Positions 42,200 through 53,989 of a DNA stretch of 64,000 nt are shown in pieces (position 1 is the stretch's first letter; every line of letters begins with the position of its first letter). The stretch comes from Balaenoptera acutorostrata. Lineage: Eukaryota > Chordata > Mammalia > Artiodactyla > Balaenopteridae. The notes beneath the pieces are model-generated. The model was not told where the DNA came from. It did no database searches and saw nothing but the letters and a program-made list of their open reading frames with translations. Location of the stretch: positions 44,018,910-44,082,909 of the forward strand of contig NC_080067.1 in assembly GCF_949987535.1 (NCBI RefSeq), written 5' to 3'. Made by a program: the position numbers and the translations under genes.

Positions 42200-42890
42200 C
42201 CCCTTGCCTGCCAACCAACTCTCCTGCAGCAGTGGGCCATATCTACTACCCCTGCTGCTCCTCTGCCCTGACTCCATTGACTTCTAACCCACTGTGGCTT
42301 GGTTTCTGCTCTCACGTCCCCACCGAAACTGGAGTCACACGTGTCAATAACTTCCTCATTGTTGAGATCAACAGGCACATTCCAGGACTAGTGTGCTGAA
42401 CCTCTCTGTGTCATTTCCCACTCCCAACCACCTCCTGAGCCTGGATAATGTCTTCATTTGGACTGTTTGATGCCACTTTTTTCCAGTTTTCTTCTCACTT
42501 CTCTGCCCCCTCCTCAGGATCCCGATTTGATCCTTAGAAGCTGGTGTGTGTCAGGGTTCAGTTCTCATCCATCCCATGATCTTCTTGGTTTGCCTGCTCT
42601 CTCTGGGTCATCTCAGCCCCGCCCCAGCTTCAGTGACTAGCTGTGTCGACCCTTTCCCAGTGGGCATCTCTGGGCTTCTCTCCCATGCTTGGCACCTACG
42701 CTCCTGACTGCCTCCTGGATGTCTTCCCTGGAAGTTCCATAGGCACATTAAAATATATATTCAAAATACGCCATCCTCCTCTCAGACCTGTTTCTACTCC
42801 TTTACTTGCTATCACAGTAAATGGTATCATCATCCGTGAAGCTGCACAAAGTACCTGGGAGTCCTGAATTCCTATTTTCCTTTCCCCTTT
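42200..42890 (+). repeat. Probable ancient LINE (L2/CR1-like) fragment
   Basis: TGACTGCCTCCTGGATGTCT, AGGCACATTAAAATATATAT, ATCACAGTAAATGGTATCAT and AGTACCTGGGAGTCCTGAAT echo an old interspersed repeat I associate with L2-type sequence. It is highly diverged, so the name is tentative. Confidence 0.35.
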
Positions 42891-43580
42891 CCCTGCTTAC
42901 TGAGGCAGACCCCTTTTACCTGGCAGTATATAATGGGTCCCCCAAAGCAGTGTGGGTAAATGGATGAATGAACTATGGGGGACACAGAAAACCAGGGCTC
43001 TAACTTGAGTCTAAAATTTGATGCCGGTTTACCGTTCACAGTTTTTCACTGCTTCTTCCTTAACAAGAGGGACCATCATTGTACCAGATGGTCCTCACCG
43101 CTGGTCATCTATGATTCCAGATGACTCCAATCTGTTACCTTAGGCGCTTGAACACCATTCCTTCTTATCCACTTAACCCCATTGCCCCTTCTTGTGCCTG
43201 TCCCACCTAGGAAAAGAGGAGGGAGGCCCCTGTGATAAAGTAGAACTTCAAACGTAAATTGCACCACCTCGCAGAACACATTTCACCCTGATAAGAGGTC
43301 CCGATGTATCCCTGCAGCCACCAGGAGTCACAGTGAGGGTTGGGAGGGGAGGAAGGAAAGAGGGAGGGGGAAGGACGGGGCAGTAGGAGGAAAGATAAAC
43401 AGAGGTCATTTCCTCCTTTCCCTGTCTTGCCAGGTCTCGTAACCCTGTGTGAGTCTTCCCAAGTGCTGCGCGCGGGAAAGTACCTTCCCTCTCTTGCAGC
43501 CGACTTCTGTCTGGAAATGAGTACCCTGACTGTCTCATGAAAGCCTGTGCGCCTAGCACTTTCGACTTCTCAAAACATTG
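42891..43580. other. Repeat-poor sequence, no gene seen
   Basis: Contains a purine-rich GGGAGGGGAGGAAGGAAAGA tract (about 43341-43390). Otherwise unremarkable, with short frames only. Confidence 0.4.
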
Positions 43581-43808
43581 CATGAATATCTGTTTGAGTG
43601 ACTTCCAAGTGCAGGCTTTGTGCTAAGCAATGTGCACCTTATCTCATTTAAGCCCTGCGACCTTGGCAGGTAGGTCCTGTTTTTTATCTCCGCTTTGCAG
43701 ACGAGGAAACTAGGGCTTAGAGAGGTTAATTGCTTCACAAGGCTATCCAGCTAGCAGTGTAGTCCTGCAAATCATCAAATCAAACCCAGGTGTGTATCAT
43801 TCTATGTA
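43581..43808 (-). repeat. MIR SINE, near complete
   Basis: CACCTTATCTCATTTAAGCC, CGCTTTGCAGACGAGGAAAC, TAGAGAGGTTAATTGCTTCA and CAAATCAAACCCAGGTGTG are in reverse-complement MIR order. Confidence 0.88.
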
Positions 43809-43934
43809 TAAGTCTGGGGTGGCCACAGTTACACTGCTTCTGATGTATTCGTGGTTATCTTCCATACCATACATACATTTAGGACATGGTACACCCAGGC
43901 GCTAGATAAATGCTCGGTGAAGTAGTGCCTAAAC

Positions 43935-44110
43935 CACGCCAATAAGAGCTGGATCTGGTCCCAGCTGGCAGAATTCAGAAATGCAGCTTTAGGCGGTTCC
44001 CAATGCTTCCTTGTACCTCAGTTTCCTCATCTGTAAAAGGGAGGCACGAAGCAAATGCCCTCCAAGGAGCCTGTAGCATTCCGTGGCTCTATTCCAATAG
44101 TGCAGTGTCC
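43935..44110 (+). repeat. MIR SINE, diverged
   Basis: TTCCTTGTACCTCAGTTTCC and TCATCTGTAAAAGGGAGGCA are the MIR core. Confidence 0.72.
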
Positions 44111-44164
44111 CCAGCACGCTGCCAGGAATCTGGACGGAGAGCGTGATCAAACGGACAGGACTCT

Positions 44165-44640
44165 CTGCGGGCGCTCCCCTACCCTACCGCTGACGCATGC
44201 GCCCTCGCCCGCCGCCCTGGCGCGGAGCCCGGAGCAACGCGGCCCCTCTCCGCGCATGTGCAAGCCCTGGTGGCCCGACTGCGGGCCCCGGGTGCAGAGA
44301 CGGCTCCCTCCCCCGGCGCGGCGGAATCAGTGCCCTCGGTAGGGAAGGGGTGATCCTGGCAGGGACGAGCCGGGGCCCACGTGGGATGCGCCTGGCCCTC
44401 GTTAGGAAAGGCCACAGCCTCCCCCAAGGCCCTTGGAAAGCTGTTCCCGTGCGGGAGAGTGTGTTCCAGCCTCCGCGCCCTCGCTCTGGACGTGCTGGGC
44501 GGCACAGAGAGGCCGTTCTTTCCCAACACAGATGGAAACGCTCCCCTGGCACTGCTGCCTGGGGTGTGGAGGAGGGGAGGGCCCCGCAGCTCCGCCGACT
44601 CGGGAAGCCGGGGAGGACTTTCCTCTCAAAAACCATACTG
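44165..44640. promoter_or_regulatory. CpG-island-like block with NRF1-type motifs
   Basis: CpG density is high over nearly 500 bp, strongest at 44190-44340. NRF1-like palindromes occur as GCATGCGCC (44195-44203) and CGCGCATGTGC (44251-44261). An E-box CCCACGTGGG lies near 44376. A plus-strand donor-like CCTCG/GTAGGG is at 44338/44339. NRF1 sites mark TATA-less CpG-island promoters, so a noncoding or uncharacterised transcript could start here. No coding exon is recognised; long frames on both strands reflect GC content. Confidence 0.5.
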
Positions 44641-44824
44641 CTGATTAAAATGAAAACGTCTAAGGTCACCGAGGACATTTATCCAACTAGGAGTGGGGAA
44701 TGGGAGGTGTGAGACATCACCTGATAGTAGGAGCTCCTAAAGGGCAGCTGGCACTGCAGGGAGGCCCACCCTTCATTGCTGCTTAGGGATGAATAACAGA
44801 ACCTAGACAGCTATTTTTACACTG

Positions 44825-44825
<1 letters not shown>

Positions 44826-44898
<73 letters not shown>

Positions 44899-44917
44899 AG
44901 GGAGGGAGGGAGGGAGT
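44826..44917. repeat. (GA)n-(GGGA)n compound microsatellite
   Basis: A GA run of more than 60 bases (44827-44891) passes into GGGA units (to 44917). All-purine on this strand, so it is capable of triplex (H-DNA) formation in principle. Confidence 0.97.
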
Positions 44918-46180
44918 TGCGGGAGGAGGTGGGAGCAACAGGGGAGAGGACCTAGGGAGAGAGCAAGTGCAGCCTCTTCCCTACTCATCCCGTGATCTTA
45001 TTCCTCTTCCCAATGCGGATTCCCTCCCCGGAAGTTAAGAATTATTTATTACTTTGAAATCAGAAAAGGAAGAAGGACGCTAATCAAAAAGTTCCCTGAA
45101 CGGTGAAAATAAATGAGATCTCAACATTCTGAAATTGCCCCTGTCGGTCCCCTCAGTCCTTTCTCCCCTTGTTTGCCATCTTTTGAATGCCCAGGTCCGA
45201 GGTTATGGATCTGAATTTTCTTTTCCCTGCTCAGGGATCATGGAATGGCCTCTAGGAGGTTTGGGTCAGTGGGCTGGAGGAGACAAGGAAGGGGAGCCCT
45301 TCTACCAGAATGCTATTCAGGTCGTCACTGTTTACTGTATGACTTTGTCTTGAAAGGCCTGCTTCTTCAAACGGGGATTTTCAGGCCATGGTAAGTTCTG
45401 GGAAGGCAGAAGGATGTCCAGAAAGGGTGGTTGCTTTCAATGTTCAGCTGATACGAGGCAGCCAGAGCCTGTGCCTGTGCTTTCGTCTGTCAGAATAAAT
45501 ATGGTGCTGAACTCACCAGTCCAAGGAGATGTGCTATGGGAGACAGTCGCAAGCTGCGTGGGGAACCACTGCTGACATCAGCTCACTTCACACCGCTCAG
45601 GCTACTTTGATTCCATTGAACTTCATTTCGTTGACTCCCCAAGCCCTAACAAATCTGGAAAAAGGAGGCACAGAAAATAATTTCAAAAGTTAAACGAGGC
45701 ATGAAATGACCCCTGACATTAAAGGGAGGTTGTAGAGGTTCACCATCTTAAGAGTTTGCTTAGGGGAACCTTTTAGAAGTTTTTGTCTGAGAATTATGGT
45801 GACCAAAAACAGAACAAAACTAACCCCTTCACGGAGGGGGAAAGGTTACTTGGAGCTCTTTATTTCATTTGGCACTTCGAAGATTCACCAGATCACAGTA
45901 AGGGTATAGGGTTGGGGTTGTGTTGGGGGGAGGATGAAGGTGCTTCATCTGTGACTGATGTCTCCCACAAAGAGAAGAAAGTAATCTTTCCCTCTGCAAA
46001 GGGAAGCTGGAAGTCAAAGCTGTGGAGAAGCCTCCAACCCAGCAGCACCACAGCCTCCCAGGTTCCAGCACAGCTGGGCTCTTAGATATTCATCCACTTC
46101 TTCCAAAGGCAGTTCAAAGAAGATGGTGTTTTATTAAGGAGACAGTATAATTCAGGGGCTCTTTCATAGCAGAAACCAAC
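44918..46180. other. Repeat-poor sequence, no gene seen
   Basis: A plus frame of 100 codons (45783-46085) lacks recognisable motifs. No repeats were identified by eye. Confidence 0.4.
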
Positions 46181-47309
46181 CCCCCCCCCCGCCCCGGCCG
46201 CCAAACACTCCCATTATCTGTATTCCAGTTCCTTTTTAGCCGAGGTTGAGGGGAGATGCCCCCAAATGATCATTATTATTGTCTGCATGTATGTTTGTTT
46301 ATGCTGTTTGGCTTTTAAAAACATAGTAGAACTTCTGTATCCAAATGGATAAAGACCCTGAGAGCTTTCAGATCACTAAAAAACGTGGGAGCACAGCCAT
46401 CCATATCCATCCCAGCGGACGATCCTATGCTGGTCCTCTCTCTTCTGTCCCCCAGCAGGTTTAACGGTGGTGCCACACAGTATATTCAAGCGTGGGCAAG
46501 TTGATCCCTCCCTCCGGTCACCTTTACCGGACTGTCACTCTGTGTCCATAGCAAGTTAACCCAGGTCTGAAGATCAGAAAACCAGGCTCCTGAACAGATT
46601 AGGTCTCACAAGAGATTAGTATTAATAATCTGCCTTTGCATATATCCTATCAGCTATCACATTTATTTGTAAGAAATCTAAACTATTCGAGTTCAAAATT
46701 CAGTGTCTTTTTCCTGTGATATGGTACAGGAGAAAGGGTTCCGGAAGTGGCAACTTAATTTGGATCTAATTTCAGCAAAATAATTGCAGATTGCTTCCAG
46801 CCTGAATAAGCAGTGAGGTATAGCTCCCAGTAGTTACTTATTTTAGAAGCACTCCCTCAGGATGAATGCTAGCTATTTTCAGTTGCATGTGGGAAAACCA
46901 AGGGCACTGCCAAGCTGTGGCAAGTTGGCATCATGTATGAGCTGTCAACCTCGATACTTAGTTCCACTCAGATTCATTTCTGATTTTCAGTTGGCGTGTG
47001 ACCTTTTTCTTTATTCAATTTGGGGTCCTGATCACTTCCTTTGTCTGCCTCCCTACCTTCCCATCTATCTCTATCCTCACAGGCAGCTTTGGCTGAATCC
47101 ATCTAATAATAACAGCATGAATGCCAAGTGGGTTGTATAAAATCCTCAGGGAGAGATGTGAAATGAAGCACATTGTTCTTCAGGGCTCCTGGGGACCAGA
47201 GTGTACCCACTGACAAAAACAAACTAATATGTGGCGAAATTATACGTCTTTCCCTATAATTTATGCAGAACGCAATAATGCTGGGATCGCGCCTGAAATA
47301 GCTATGGTA
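46181..47309. other. Repeat-poor sequence with poly-C run
   Basis: A C-rich low-complexity run lies at 46181-46201. The remainder is AT-leaning and repeat-poor (46560-47300), with one 92-codon plus frame of no recognised content. Confidence 0.4.
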
Positions 47310-47878
47310 CCTACGGCAGGCAGCCTCTAAAACGGCCCAAGGATCACCACCTACTAGTATTCACTCCCTGTGTGAACCGTCCTCTCATGTGGGCTGGACC
47401 TAGTGACCCTCTAAACAAACAGAAGATGACAAAAGTGACAGGATGTCACTCCTGAGATTAGATAACGAAAGATGTCTTTTTGTACGTCTCTCTCTCTCTC
47501 TCCCTTGGCCCCTCTCTCTCCCTCTCTATCTCTCTAGCTCCCTCTGTCTCTCTGCCATAACTGCCATGTCATGAGCTTCCCTATGGATAGGCCCATATGG
47601 TAAGGAACCGATGTCTCCAGCCAGGAGCCAGTGAGGACCTGAGGCCGGCTAACAGCCATGTGAGCGAGCCTGGAGGGGAAGCCTCCCTCAGTGGACCCTT
47701 GAGATGACCGTAGCCCTGGCTGACACCTTGACTGCAGCCTGTGAGACCCGGAGCCAGAGGACCACTGAACTATGTCCAGACTGCTGACCCACAGAAACTG
47801 TGAGATAATACATGACTGTTGTTTTAAGCACCTAAGTTTTGGAGTAACTTGTTATACAATAGAAATACTAATATTAAT
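47310..47878 (+). mobile_element. MaLR-type LTR (MLT1-like)
   Basis: GGAGCCAGTGAGGACCTGAG, TTGAGATGACCGTAGCCCTG, GACACCTTGACTGCAGCCTG, AGAAACTGTGAGATAATACA and TAAGTTTTGGAGTAACTTGT are the ordered landmarks of this LTR. A CT-rich low-complexity tract (47488-47545) has expanded inside it. Confidence 0.82.
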
Positions 47879-47934
47879 ACTAATATTCCCTTAAGCAGGT
47901 AGTTAGGAGCTTCCAGTGACCTCACCAGAGGTCT

Positions 47935-48335
47935 GTCTCCAGTCTCACCTCCCGCTATAGCCCCCGCCATCACCTCTGGGCCCACTTTTTGGCCACATCT
48001 TAGTCCTAGGTATTTTTGTGTCTTTATATGAGCTGTTTCTTCTGCCTGAAATAAGCAGTCTCCTCTTCTCCATATAAATTCCTGCTCACCCCTTGACACC
48101 TGGCTCAGATGTGTCTTCTGGAAAAACCTTCCTAACCTTCCTAACTCCGCCAGACAGCACTCCTGTCCCCTGCCTTGGGCTTTGCCTCTGCCTGTGCTTC
48201 GTCACTCACGCTGTGCTGTCCTGATTGGCAGACGGGCTAGATTGCAACTCCTGGAAGGCAGGACACTTTTATCCATCTTCCAGTCCCTGTTACCTAGCAC
48301 AGCACAGTGATAAAACACCATTTCTGGAACAGATC
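47935..48335 (+). repeat. L2 LINE 3' fragment
   Basis: CTTCTGCCTGAAATAAGCAG, TGACACCTGGCTCAGATGTG, TTCTGGAAAAACCTTCCTAA and CTGTTACCTAGCACAGCACA run in L2 order. Confidence 0.8.
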
Positions 48336-48885
48336 AATGGCTGTTTTGCAGAAGCAAGGCTCCTAGGTAGCTAGTTCCACCCCCAGCTGATGCAGAAATT
48401 TTACATAGCATCCTCTAAATGTGTGGTAGAAGAATACTTGGATTAATTGGCCAATACATGAATTTTAAGCACTCAATCAGCAGATCCAACGCTGTAGCAG
48501 CCTGCAGTGTTGTAAGGCTCTCTTGGTCTGCTATCAACTCCTCAGACTTTCAGTTAAGGTCATGGGAGTTGACAGTCCTGTAATCTGAGTTGTTGTCATT
48601 TCAACCCATGACCTTCGATATGTTCCAGGCATCACAGACCTTCCTTCCCTTCATTTCTAGAGGAAGCTAGAAAGAAACCATGAAGGAAGGCATCCTTAGG
48701 GATAAACCTGGAAGAGGGGTAAGTTGTATTTGTATCTCAGTTGTATTTGTATAGCAATCTAGCCCATGAAGAGAGGGCTCATTGCAGGGGAGGTTGTTGG
48801 AAGATGGTAGAGGTGTGGAATACGTTGTAAGCCTATCTACTCCGTCACCACGTCCTGACAATTGTGCCTCCTATACAGAATCTTC
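48336..48885. other. Unassigned sequence
   Basis: AT-leaning. CCACCCCCAGCTGATGCAGA may belong to an old hAT element but is too short to call. A small duplication of TTGTATTTGTAT lies at 48723-48752. Confidence 0.35.
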
Positions 48886-49500
48886 CCCCTTTCTCTCCTC
48901 CGTGGCTCTTCTCCTAGTCTTGAATTCACCTATAACAGCTTGCTAACTGGTCTCATGACGTCCACTTATGACCCTTTCCAAGCTCTTCTTTCCAAACTCT
49001 TGTGGCCAGAGCAATCTTTCTAAAATGCACATTTGATCACATTGCCTGTCCACTTAAACACTTCAGTGGCCCCCTGTGAATGGCCTGGCTCGAATCCAGC
49101 CTTGTCATGCATGCTGCCCACCTCCCTGTTTGTGCTGTGGTCACACTTGGGTCTTTCACGACCTTGAAGACACAAGTGCCATGCCACAGGGAGATGCACA
49201 GACCCGCCTGCCCTGGTTGATCCTGTTCCTTCAGGTTTCATTTCACTCATCAATTCCTTAGAGATTTCCCTGATATCCCTTATTAAATCAAACCCCTTAT
49301 TATGTACTTGGGGCACCACACATTGCAATGTCATGTTAATTTGCGTGGTTATTTGATCAAGGTCGTCTCCTTTTCTATTGTGTAAGTTCCATGAGGGCAG
49401 GGGCCATGTCTGTTTTTGCTGACATTGTATTCTTGGTACCTAGTATAACCTGGCAAAGAGTGGGCATTCAATCCATATTTGTTGACTTGAAGGGAGTGAA
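48886..49500 (+). repeat. L2 LINE 3' region, long copy
   Basis: TGCTAACTGGTCTCATGACG, AGAGCAATCTTTCTAAAATG, AACACTTCAGTGGCCCCCTG, CATGAGGGCAGGGGCCATGT and TGTTGACTTGAAGG follow the L2 3' region in full order to the tail. Confidence 0.88.
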
Positions 49501-49779
49501 TTATGGGTGCTATTAAGGGTACATGGAGGAAAAGCAGAAATGCAGGAAGAATAAGGACTTAATGGAACCCAGAGCTGGGGCACAGAATGATAATTTGAAT
49601 GCAGGCCATCCTAAAATAGGATGTTGGAGTTTCTTTAGACTAATTGCAAAAGTTGCAGAGCGCACAACATTTATAGTTATATGTAACTTCCCTTCCCCCA
49701 GGCCACAGCCGCCTCAGGGAAAACCAAGGATTTCGGGTCAGTTCCCAGAGGTCTTTGGCTCTGCCTTCTGAACACCTCG
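49501..49779. other. Unassigned sequence
   Basis: Average composition. An 82-codon plus frame has no recognisable motif. GC content rises at the right edge. Confidence 0.4.
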
Positions 49780-49965
49780 CAGGCGCCATCCGCTGCTGAC
49801 CCGCAGCTCCACCCTTCTCCGCTGGGGGCGTAATGACCGCCTTGCTCTGGCTGCCCCGGCGGGTGCTTCTGCGCCCTCTCGCCACCGCCCCCCCGCCCCC
49901 AACTCCCGGCGGAGAATTGTCCCCCCACCCGCTCCTCTCCCGTAGGCGATTCCCATCCTTCCTCG
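49780..49965. promoter_or_regulatory. Short CpG-rich block
   Basis: CpGs cluster here (GCAGGCGCCATCCGCTGC, CCCCGGCGGGTGC, CTCCCGGCGGAG) in contrast to both flanks. It is under 200 bp, so it is below usual CpG-island size. Possible minor promoter or unmethylated regulatory element. Confidence 0.35.
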
Positions 49966-50099
49966 GCTGTCATATCTCTCAGTAGTTTCGTAGCACTCAA
50001 GTCATTTCCTCTTATTTGTTCAGGAATCTTAAATGGAAGCGTCTAGGGCCTGCCAGTTGGTTTCATTTCCCAGTCCGTGTTTCTTCCAGGGCCTGACAG

Positions 50100-50230
50100 G
50101 GCTGGAGGTGGCAACCATTCATCCCACAAATATTTACTGCATCAGAGAGAGAGAGAGAGAGAGAGAGGTGAGCAAATGCGGCCCTGGCCCCAGGAACTTG
50201 TCATCTTGCGGGGCTCTTTACAGGTACCTT
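50100..50230 (+). repeat. L2 fragment with internal (GA)n
   Basis: CATCCCACAAATATTTACTG, then a GA run (50144-50167), then CCCTGGCCCCAGGAACTTGT looks like an L2 3' piece with a microsatellite grown inside it. Confidence 0.6.
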
Positions 50231-50889
50231 TACCTCTGGATGAGGCATTCAGCTGTCAGACCGTGGCTGAGAATCCATCCTCGCGACACTAATTTTTGCC
50301 AGGAGCCAGGAGTTCAGCAGAACGTTAATCTGTTTTTCTTCCAGCTTTCCTTACACAGATGACAATATTATTACTCTCAGCTTTTACAGTGAAGGTCGAT
50401 ACACAGATCACAGGGTCCAAGAGGGCTCCTGAGTCATCTGAGAGAATTACCTTTTTTTCTTTTCTAGGTCTTCCATCTCTGTGAATCAGCGATGTGGAAA
50501 ACCCAGGCCTCAGAAAAATTAAGGGAGGCTTGAAGTGAGCAAGCCAGAGCAGAGTGTTGGCAGGAGCTGAGGGCTGCCACGGTGGGTAAATGGAGCAGGG
50601 CGTCATCTGAGGGGCTCCGGGTGATGCCTGCCTCCTGTCAGCACCATCGGATCTCTGTGACTTGGGCAGGGATGAAAATGCGGAGCACAGCCAGCGTATC
50701 CTAGAGGTGTGTGGTGTCCGGACAGCCCGTGCCAGCCGCATTTACTGTTCCGAGCCGTTCGAACAAAGCAGCTGTGGGGCTAAGCTCGCTGTGACGAGAA
50801 CCCACAACAAATCCAGAAAGGCTCTGCCCTCACCGCCTTCGCTCCCGCAGCGCCGCACTCTTGTCTTTTTAGAGGTGTGAGCCTCGTCA
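50231..50889. other. Repeat-poor sequence, no gene seen
   Basis: Modest CpG content at 50700-50860. Frames up to 138 codons on the minus strand lack recognisable domains. Confidence 0.4.
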
Positions 50890-51035
50890 CACGGCAGTTG
50901 ATGCATGAGCTGTCCCTCTGGGCTGTGTGCTCCTCCAGGTGCGCAGGAACCTTGGCCCGGTTTCGTCTGTGTCTCCAGGGCCCGGCGCAGGGTGCGGCAT
51001 CTAGTAGGTATCTGATGAATAAATGAATGGCTATA
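50890..51035 (+). repeat. L2 LINE 3' tail
   Basis: TGTGCTCCTCCAGGTGCGCA, GTCTCCAGGGCCCGGCGCAG and AGTAGGTATCTGATGAATAA, ATGAATGG form the L2 tail with unusually retained CpGs. Confidence 0.7.
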
Positions 51036-51749
51036 GGGCCATATAGGAGGCATAAGAGGCCCCTACAGTGGGAATGGGTTCAATAGCACCGTACTGTGTT
51101 GGTTCTCTACAGTTTGCAGGACCCAGAGAAGGAATAATTTGTCCTTTCTAGAAAAGGCATGTCTCGTGTGGGGATTGCACAAGGGAAGGTGACGGCCAGC
51201 GGGGGATCAAGGCGGGCAGAGGTAGAGGAAAATGGGGAAAACGACATAGGAAATGATGGTGCTCATCCTAGGGAGACTTCAGAGCATGCCAGGCGGAACC
51301 CTGATTCTCCAGGAAACTGACCGAGAGTGCCTGGGAACAGGGCTGGGGGAGGCCCGCTCTCGGGGAGCCGCATCTCAGCCCCCGCAAAGACCCCCAGGCG
51401 GACTCCCGCGCTTTCCCACGGCCGTCCACTAGGGGGCAGGCGGAGTCAGGAGAAGAGGGGAGGCGGCAGCCAGCCGGCTCCTGGGCTGGGCGCCTCAGGC
51501 CGCAGTGCACCCCGGCTCACATCCAACACACTGGGCTGTTTGTATTACTCAGACAAGGCCCCGCCTCTCTTCCTGCCTGTCGTGGCCTCTGTGATTTTAT
51601 ACGGTGTGGCCTGTGACATGAGATACCACGAGACCATGGTAACCAAAGTACACAGCTCGGTGTGAATGTTAATAAACAGGAAAAAAAAAGTAATCCTTGG
51701 TTTTCTTATTTTACTCACCATTTGTGGTTTTTCTATCCCTGTCTCACAT
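51036..51749. other. GC-rich repeat-poor sequence
   Basis: CpGs are enriched at 51350-51500, and the ACTAGGGGGCAG at about 51429 resembles a CTCF core. No exon or repeat is recognised. Confidence 0.35.
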
Positions 51750-53100
51750 ATCCTTTATTATCCTGAACAATCAAGATGTACCCGAATTCCACGACTCTTT
51801 AAAATGAAAAGATAAATGGGGAAAATATGCCCTGGTCTCCTGTCATGTAGCCTTGAAAGTAGCGACTCATTTCCTCATGTGCGAGTTATCAGTTCCTCTG
51901 GATATCCTGCCAACACTCCTCTTGTGTACCAACACATCATCTCAGGGGAAAATTATGTTCTTGATAATTCCCACATGCCTTGAAAAGTCATTTCCTTCTA
52001 AGAAACTCCTGATGATAGGAATTCTTAATTGGTTTAAATTTTTCCTAATCCTCAAGTATCGAATATAAACAGCACAACTGTCTTCCCATATAAATTATCC
52101 TCCTATACATATTATCAGGCCCACAGACCTGGGACTCAAATAAGCATGAAGGAATAAACATTTTACCAGGCCAGATCACAGAAATGAAAGTCTTTGTGTA
52201 GAAATGAGCATTGCTTCATACAAAATCAGAGAGTTTGAAAGTTGTTTTCCTGCCTGCTGAGAATGTCCGATTAGAAGCCCATCAGTGCTTGATAACATTA
52301 GTAGAAAGCCTTGCTTTAATGAAGTTAAAGACTCTTTAATGAATTGCATCTTTAATTGTAATGAGAACAAACCAACCATATTACATGAACCATTGGAAAA
52401 TGGTAAAGCCATCTTAAAAGAAATGGTTTTCTAGTGGAATCAGAATTCTTAAGCAAACCTTTCAGGCTGCAGACTTTCTTGAATGCTTCCCTTGATTTCA
52501 TTCCAACAGCAATCAATATTGGGAAATATAAAGTATGATGGGAAGCTGGGAAATATAAAGTATGATGTCAAGTTACTTTAATGGTATGCAAAATTCTCAA
52601 GAATTTTCTAAAAATATGCATTTCCAATGATACCATAGACCAGTTGGTCTAAAATTGTTTGACTTTCAACTAAAAACATAAACAGGATTGGATATATTTG
52701 GACACAATGTTGCTGGCGGTTCCAGATTCCATTGTTTAAAGGTATTCCATAAATACGACAAAAAGTGTGGAGAAGGCATCCATCTGATCCGGTATTCAGG
52801 CTTACAAGGAAAGTAATTACAGGGCCAGAGACTCGGTGTCAGCCCTCATTCATCTAAATTCTCTTTCTCACATCAACATAGCTTGACCTTGATTTTTTTA
52901 GATGCAAGTAAAGGATACTGATGTAATTTGAATAAACCAGTTTTTAAAATTCCCTGAGGAGTCTGGAATCAGAAATGACAGGCTTGATGGACATAAGCTT
53001 GAAGGAGTAACCAGCTCTTAAGTAATTATGGTGGTTTTAAAACAGTATCTTCCCTTCTTATTGAGCTAAAATTTCATCTTCTTTCTAGGGAACGTTTATT
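51750..53100. other. Long AT-rich repeat-poor tract, candidate conserved noncoding region
   Basis: About 1.3 kb of AT-rich, CpG-poor DNA without any recognised repeat, the longest such tract in the window. Motifs include AATTGCATCTTTAATTGTAA (52341-52360) and TCTTTAATGAA pairs (52313-52341). Short frames only, so not coding. The absence of transposons and composition suggest constraint, but only cross-species alignment can tell. Confidence 0.35.
52521..52567. repeat. 27-bp-period direct duplication
   Basis: GGGAAATATAAAGTATGATG occurs at 52521-52540 and again at 52548-52567, a perfect 20-base repeat offset by 27. Confidence 0.95.
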
Positions 53101-53989
53101 TGTCCTATTCTTTGGAAAATACCCAAACGCTGGTTTCCACCCCTCCCCTCCCTGACATCCCCACCAGGCCCTTGGTGCCTCCGCAGTGGCCTCTGTGGTC
53201 AGTGGCCATCTCTGCTGCTAAATGACCTCCAACCTTCCTCGCCTTTCTCTGAGGGCAGGGGCCTCGCTTCTCTTCCTGACAAAGCACTTTCAGTCAACTC
53301 CTGGTTTTCTTCATGGTTGATTAAACTGTCTGTGTTTATTCAGGACCCTTCTCCTCTTTCTGTGTCCGGCTGCTGACCTTTCTGTGGGTTCATGGTAGAG
53401 GAGAAAGCTCACAGGGCAGTCCATCTGACTGCTTGTTTGCAGCTCTGGTAAAGATTTGGTACTGGAAAATGTTTAGGCCATTGAAATATTAGTATGTCTT
53501 CAAAACATGTGACTTTTTGCCTGGGTAGGTTTCTGAGTTGCTGTTACTGAGTGAGGTCAGAGGCACGTAAACAACACTAGATGCCCTGTGAGTTAGAACT
53601 GCTAACATCTCTCTTGAACCTCACTGATGTTGATCATCTTGCCACTAGGCTCCACAGGGCTTCACACGGTCGTGGTTTCTCATAAGAGTAGGTATGGTCT
53701 TAATTGCTTGGACATGGGAAGGAGAGAGAAACTGAAGCACAGAGAGTTTTGTTGAGTGGCCAAAAGGCAAGCCAGAACAGATACCTTAAATCAGAACGCC
53801 CTTTACAGAGATTCTTGTCAGCATGATACCTAATCCCCAGCCTGCATCCCTGGTCTGGGGCTCTCAGGCAAGCTCAGCTCCCCCGCAGCGGTACCCAGGC
53901 TCCGGGCCCAGGTCAAATGCAAATTCTACCACGTGCAGGCATCACCCCCGTCACTGAACACTAAAACATCTACTTGCTGTAATGTCTCA
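53101..53989. other. Repeat-poor sequence, possible MIR scrap
   Basis: GAGAAACTGAAGCACAGAGA with GTTGAGTGGCCAAAAGGCAA near 53727-53770 resembles reverse MIR. The rest is unassigned. Confidence 0.35.

Noticed and set aside
41710..42399. 229-codon open frame on the plus strand
   Set aside because: It runs straight through the CHR SINE at 42031-42177, so it is not a conserved coding sequence.
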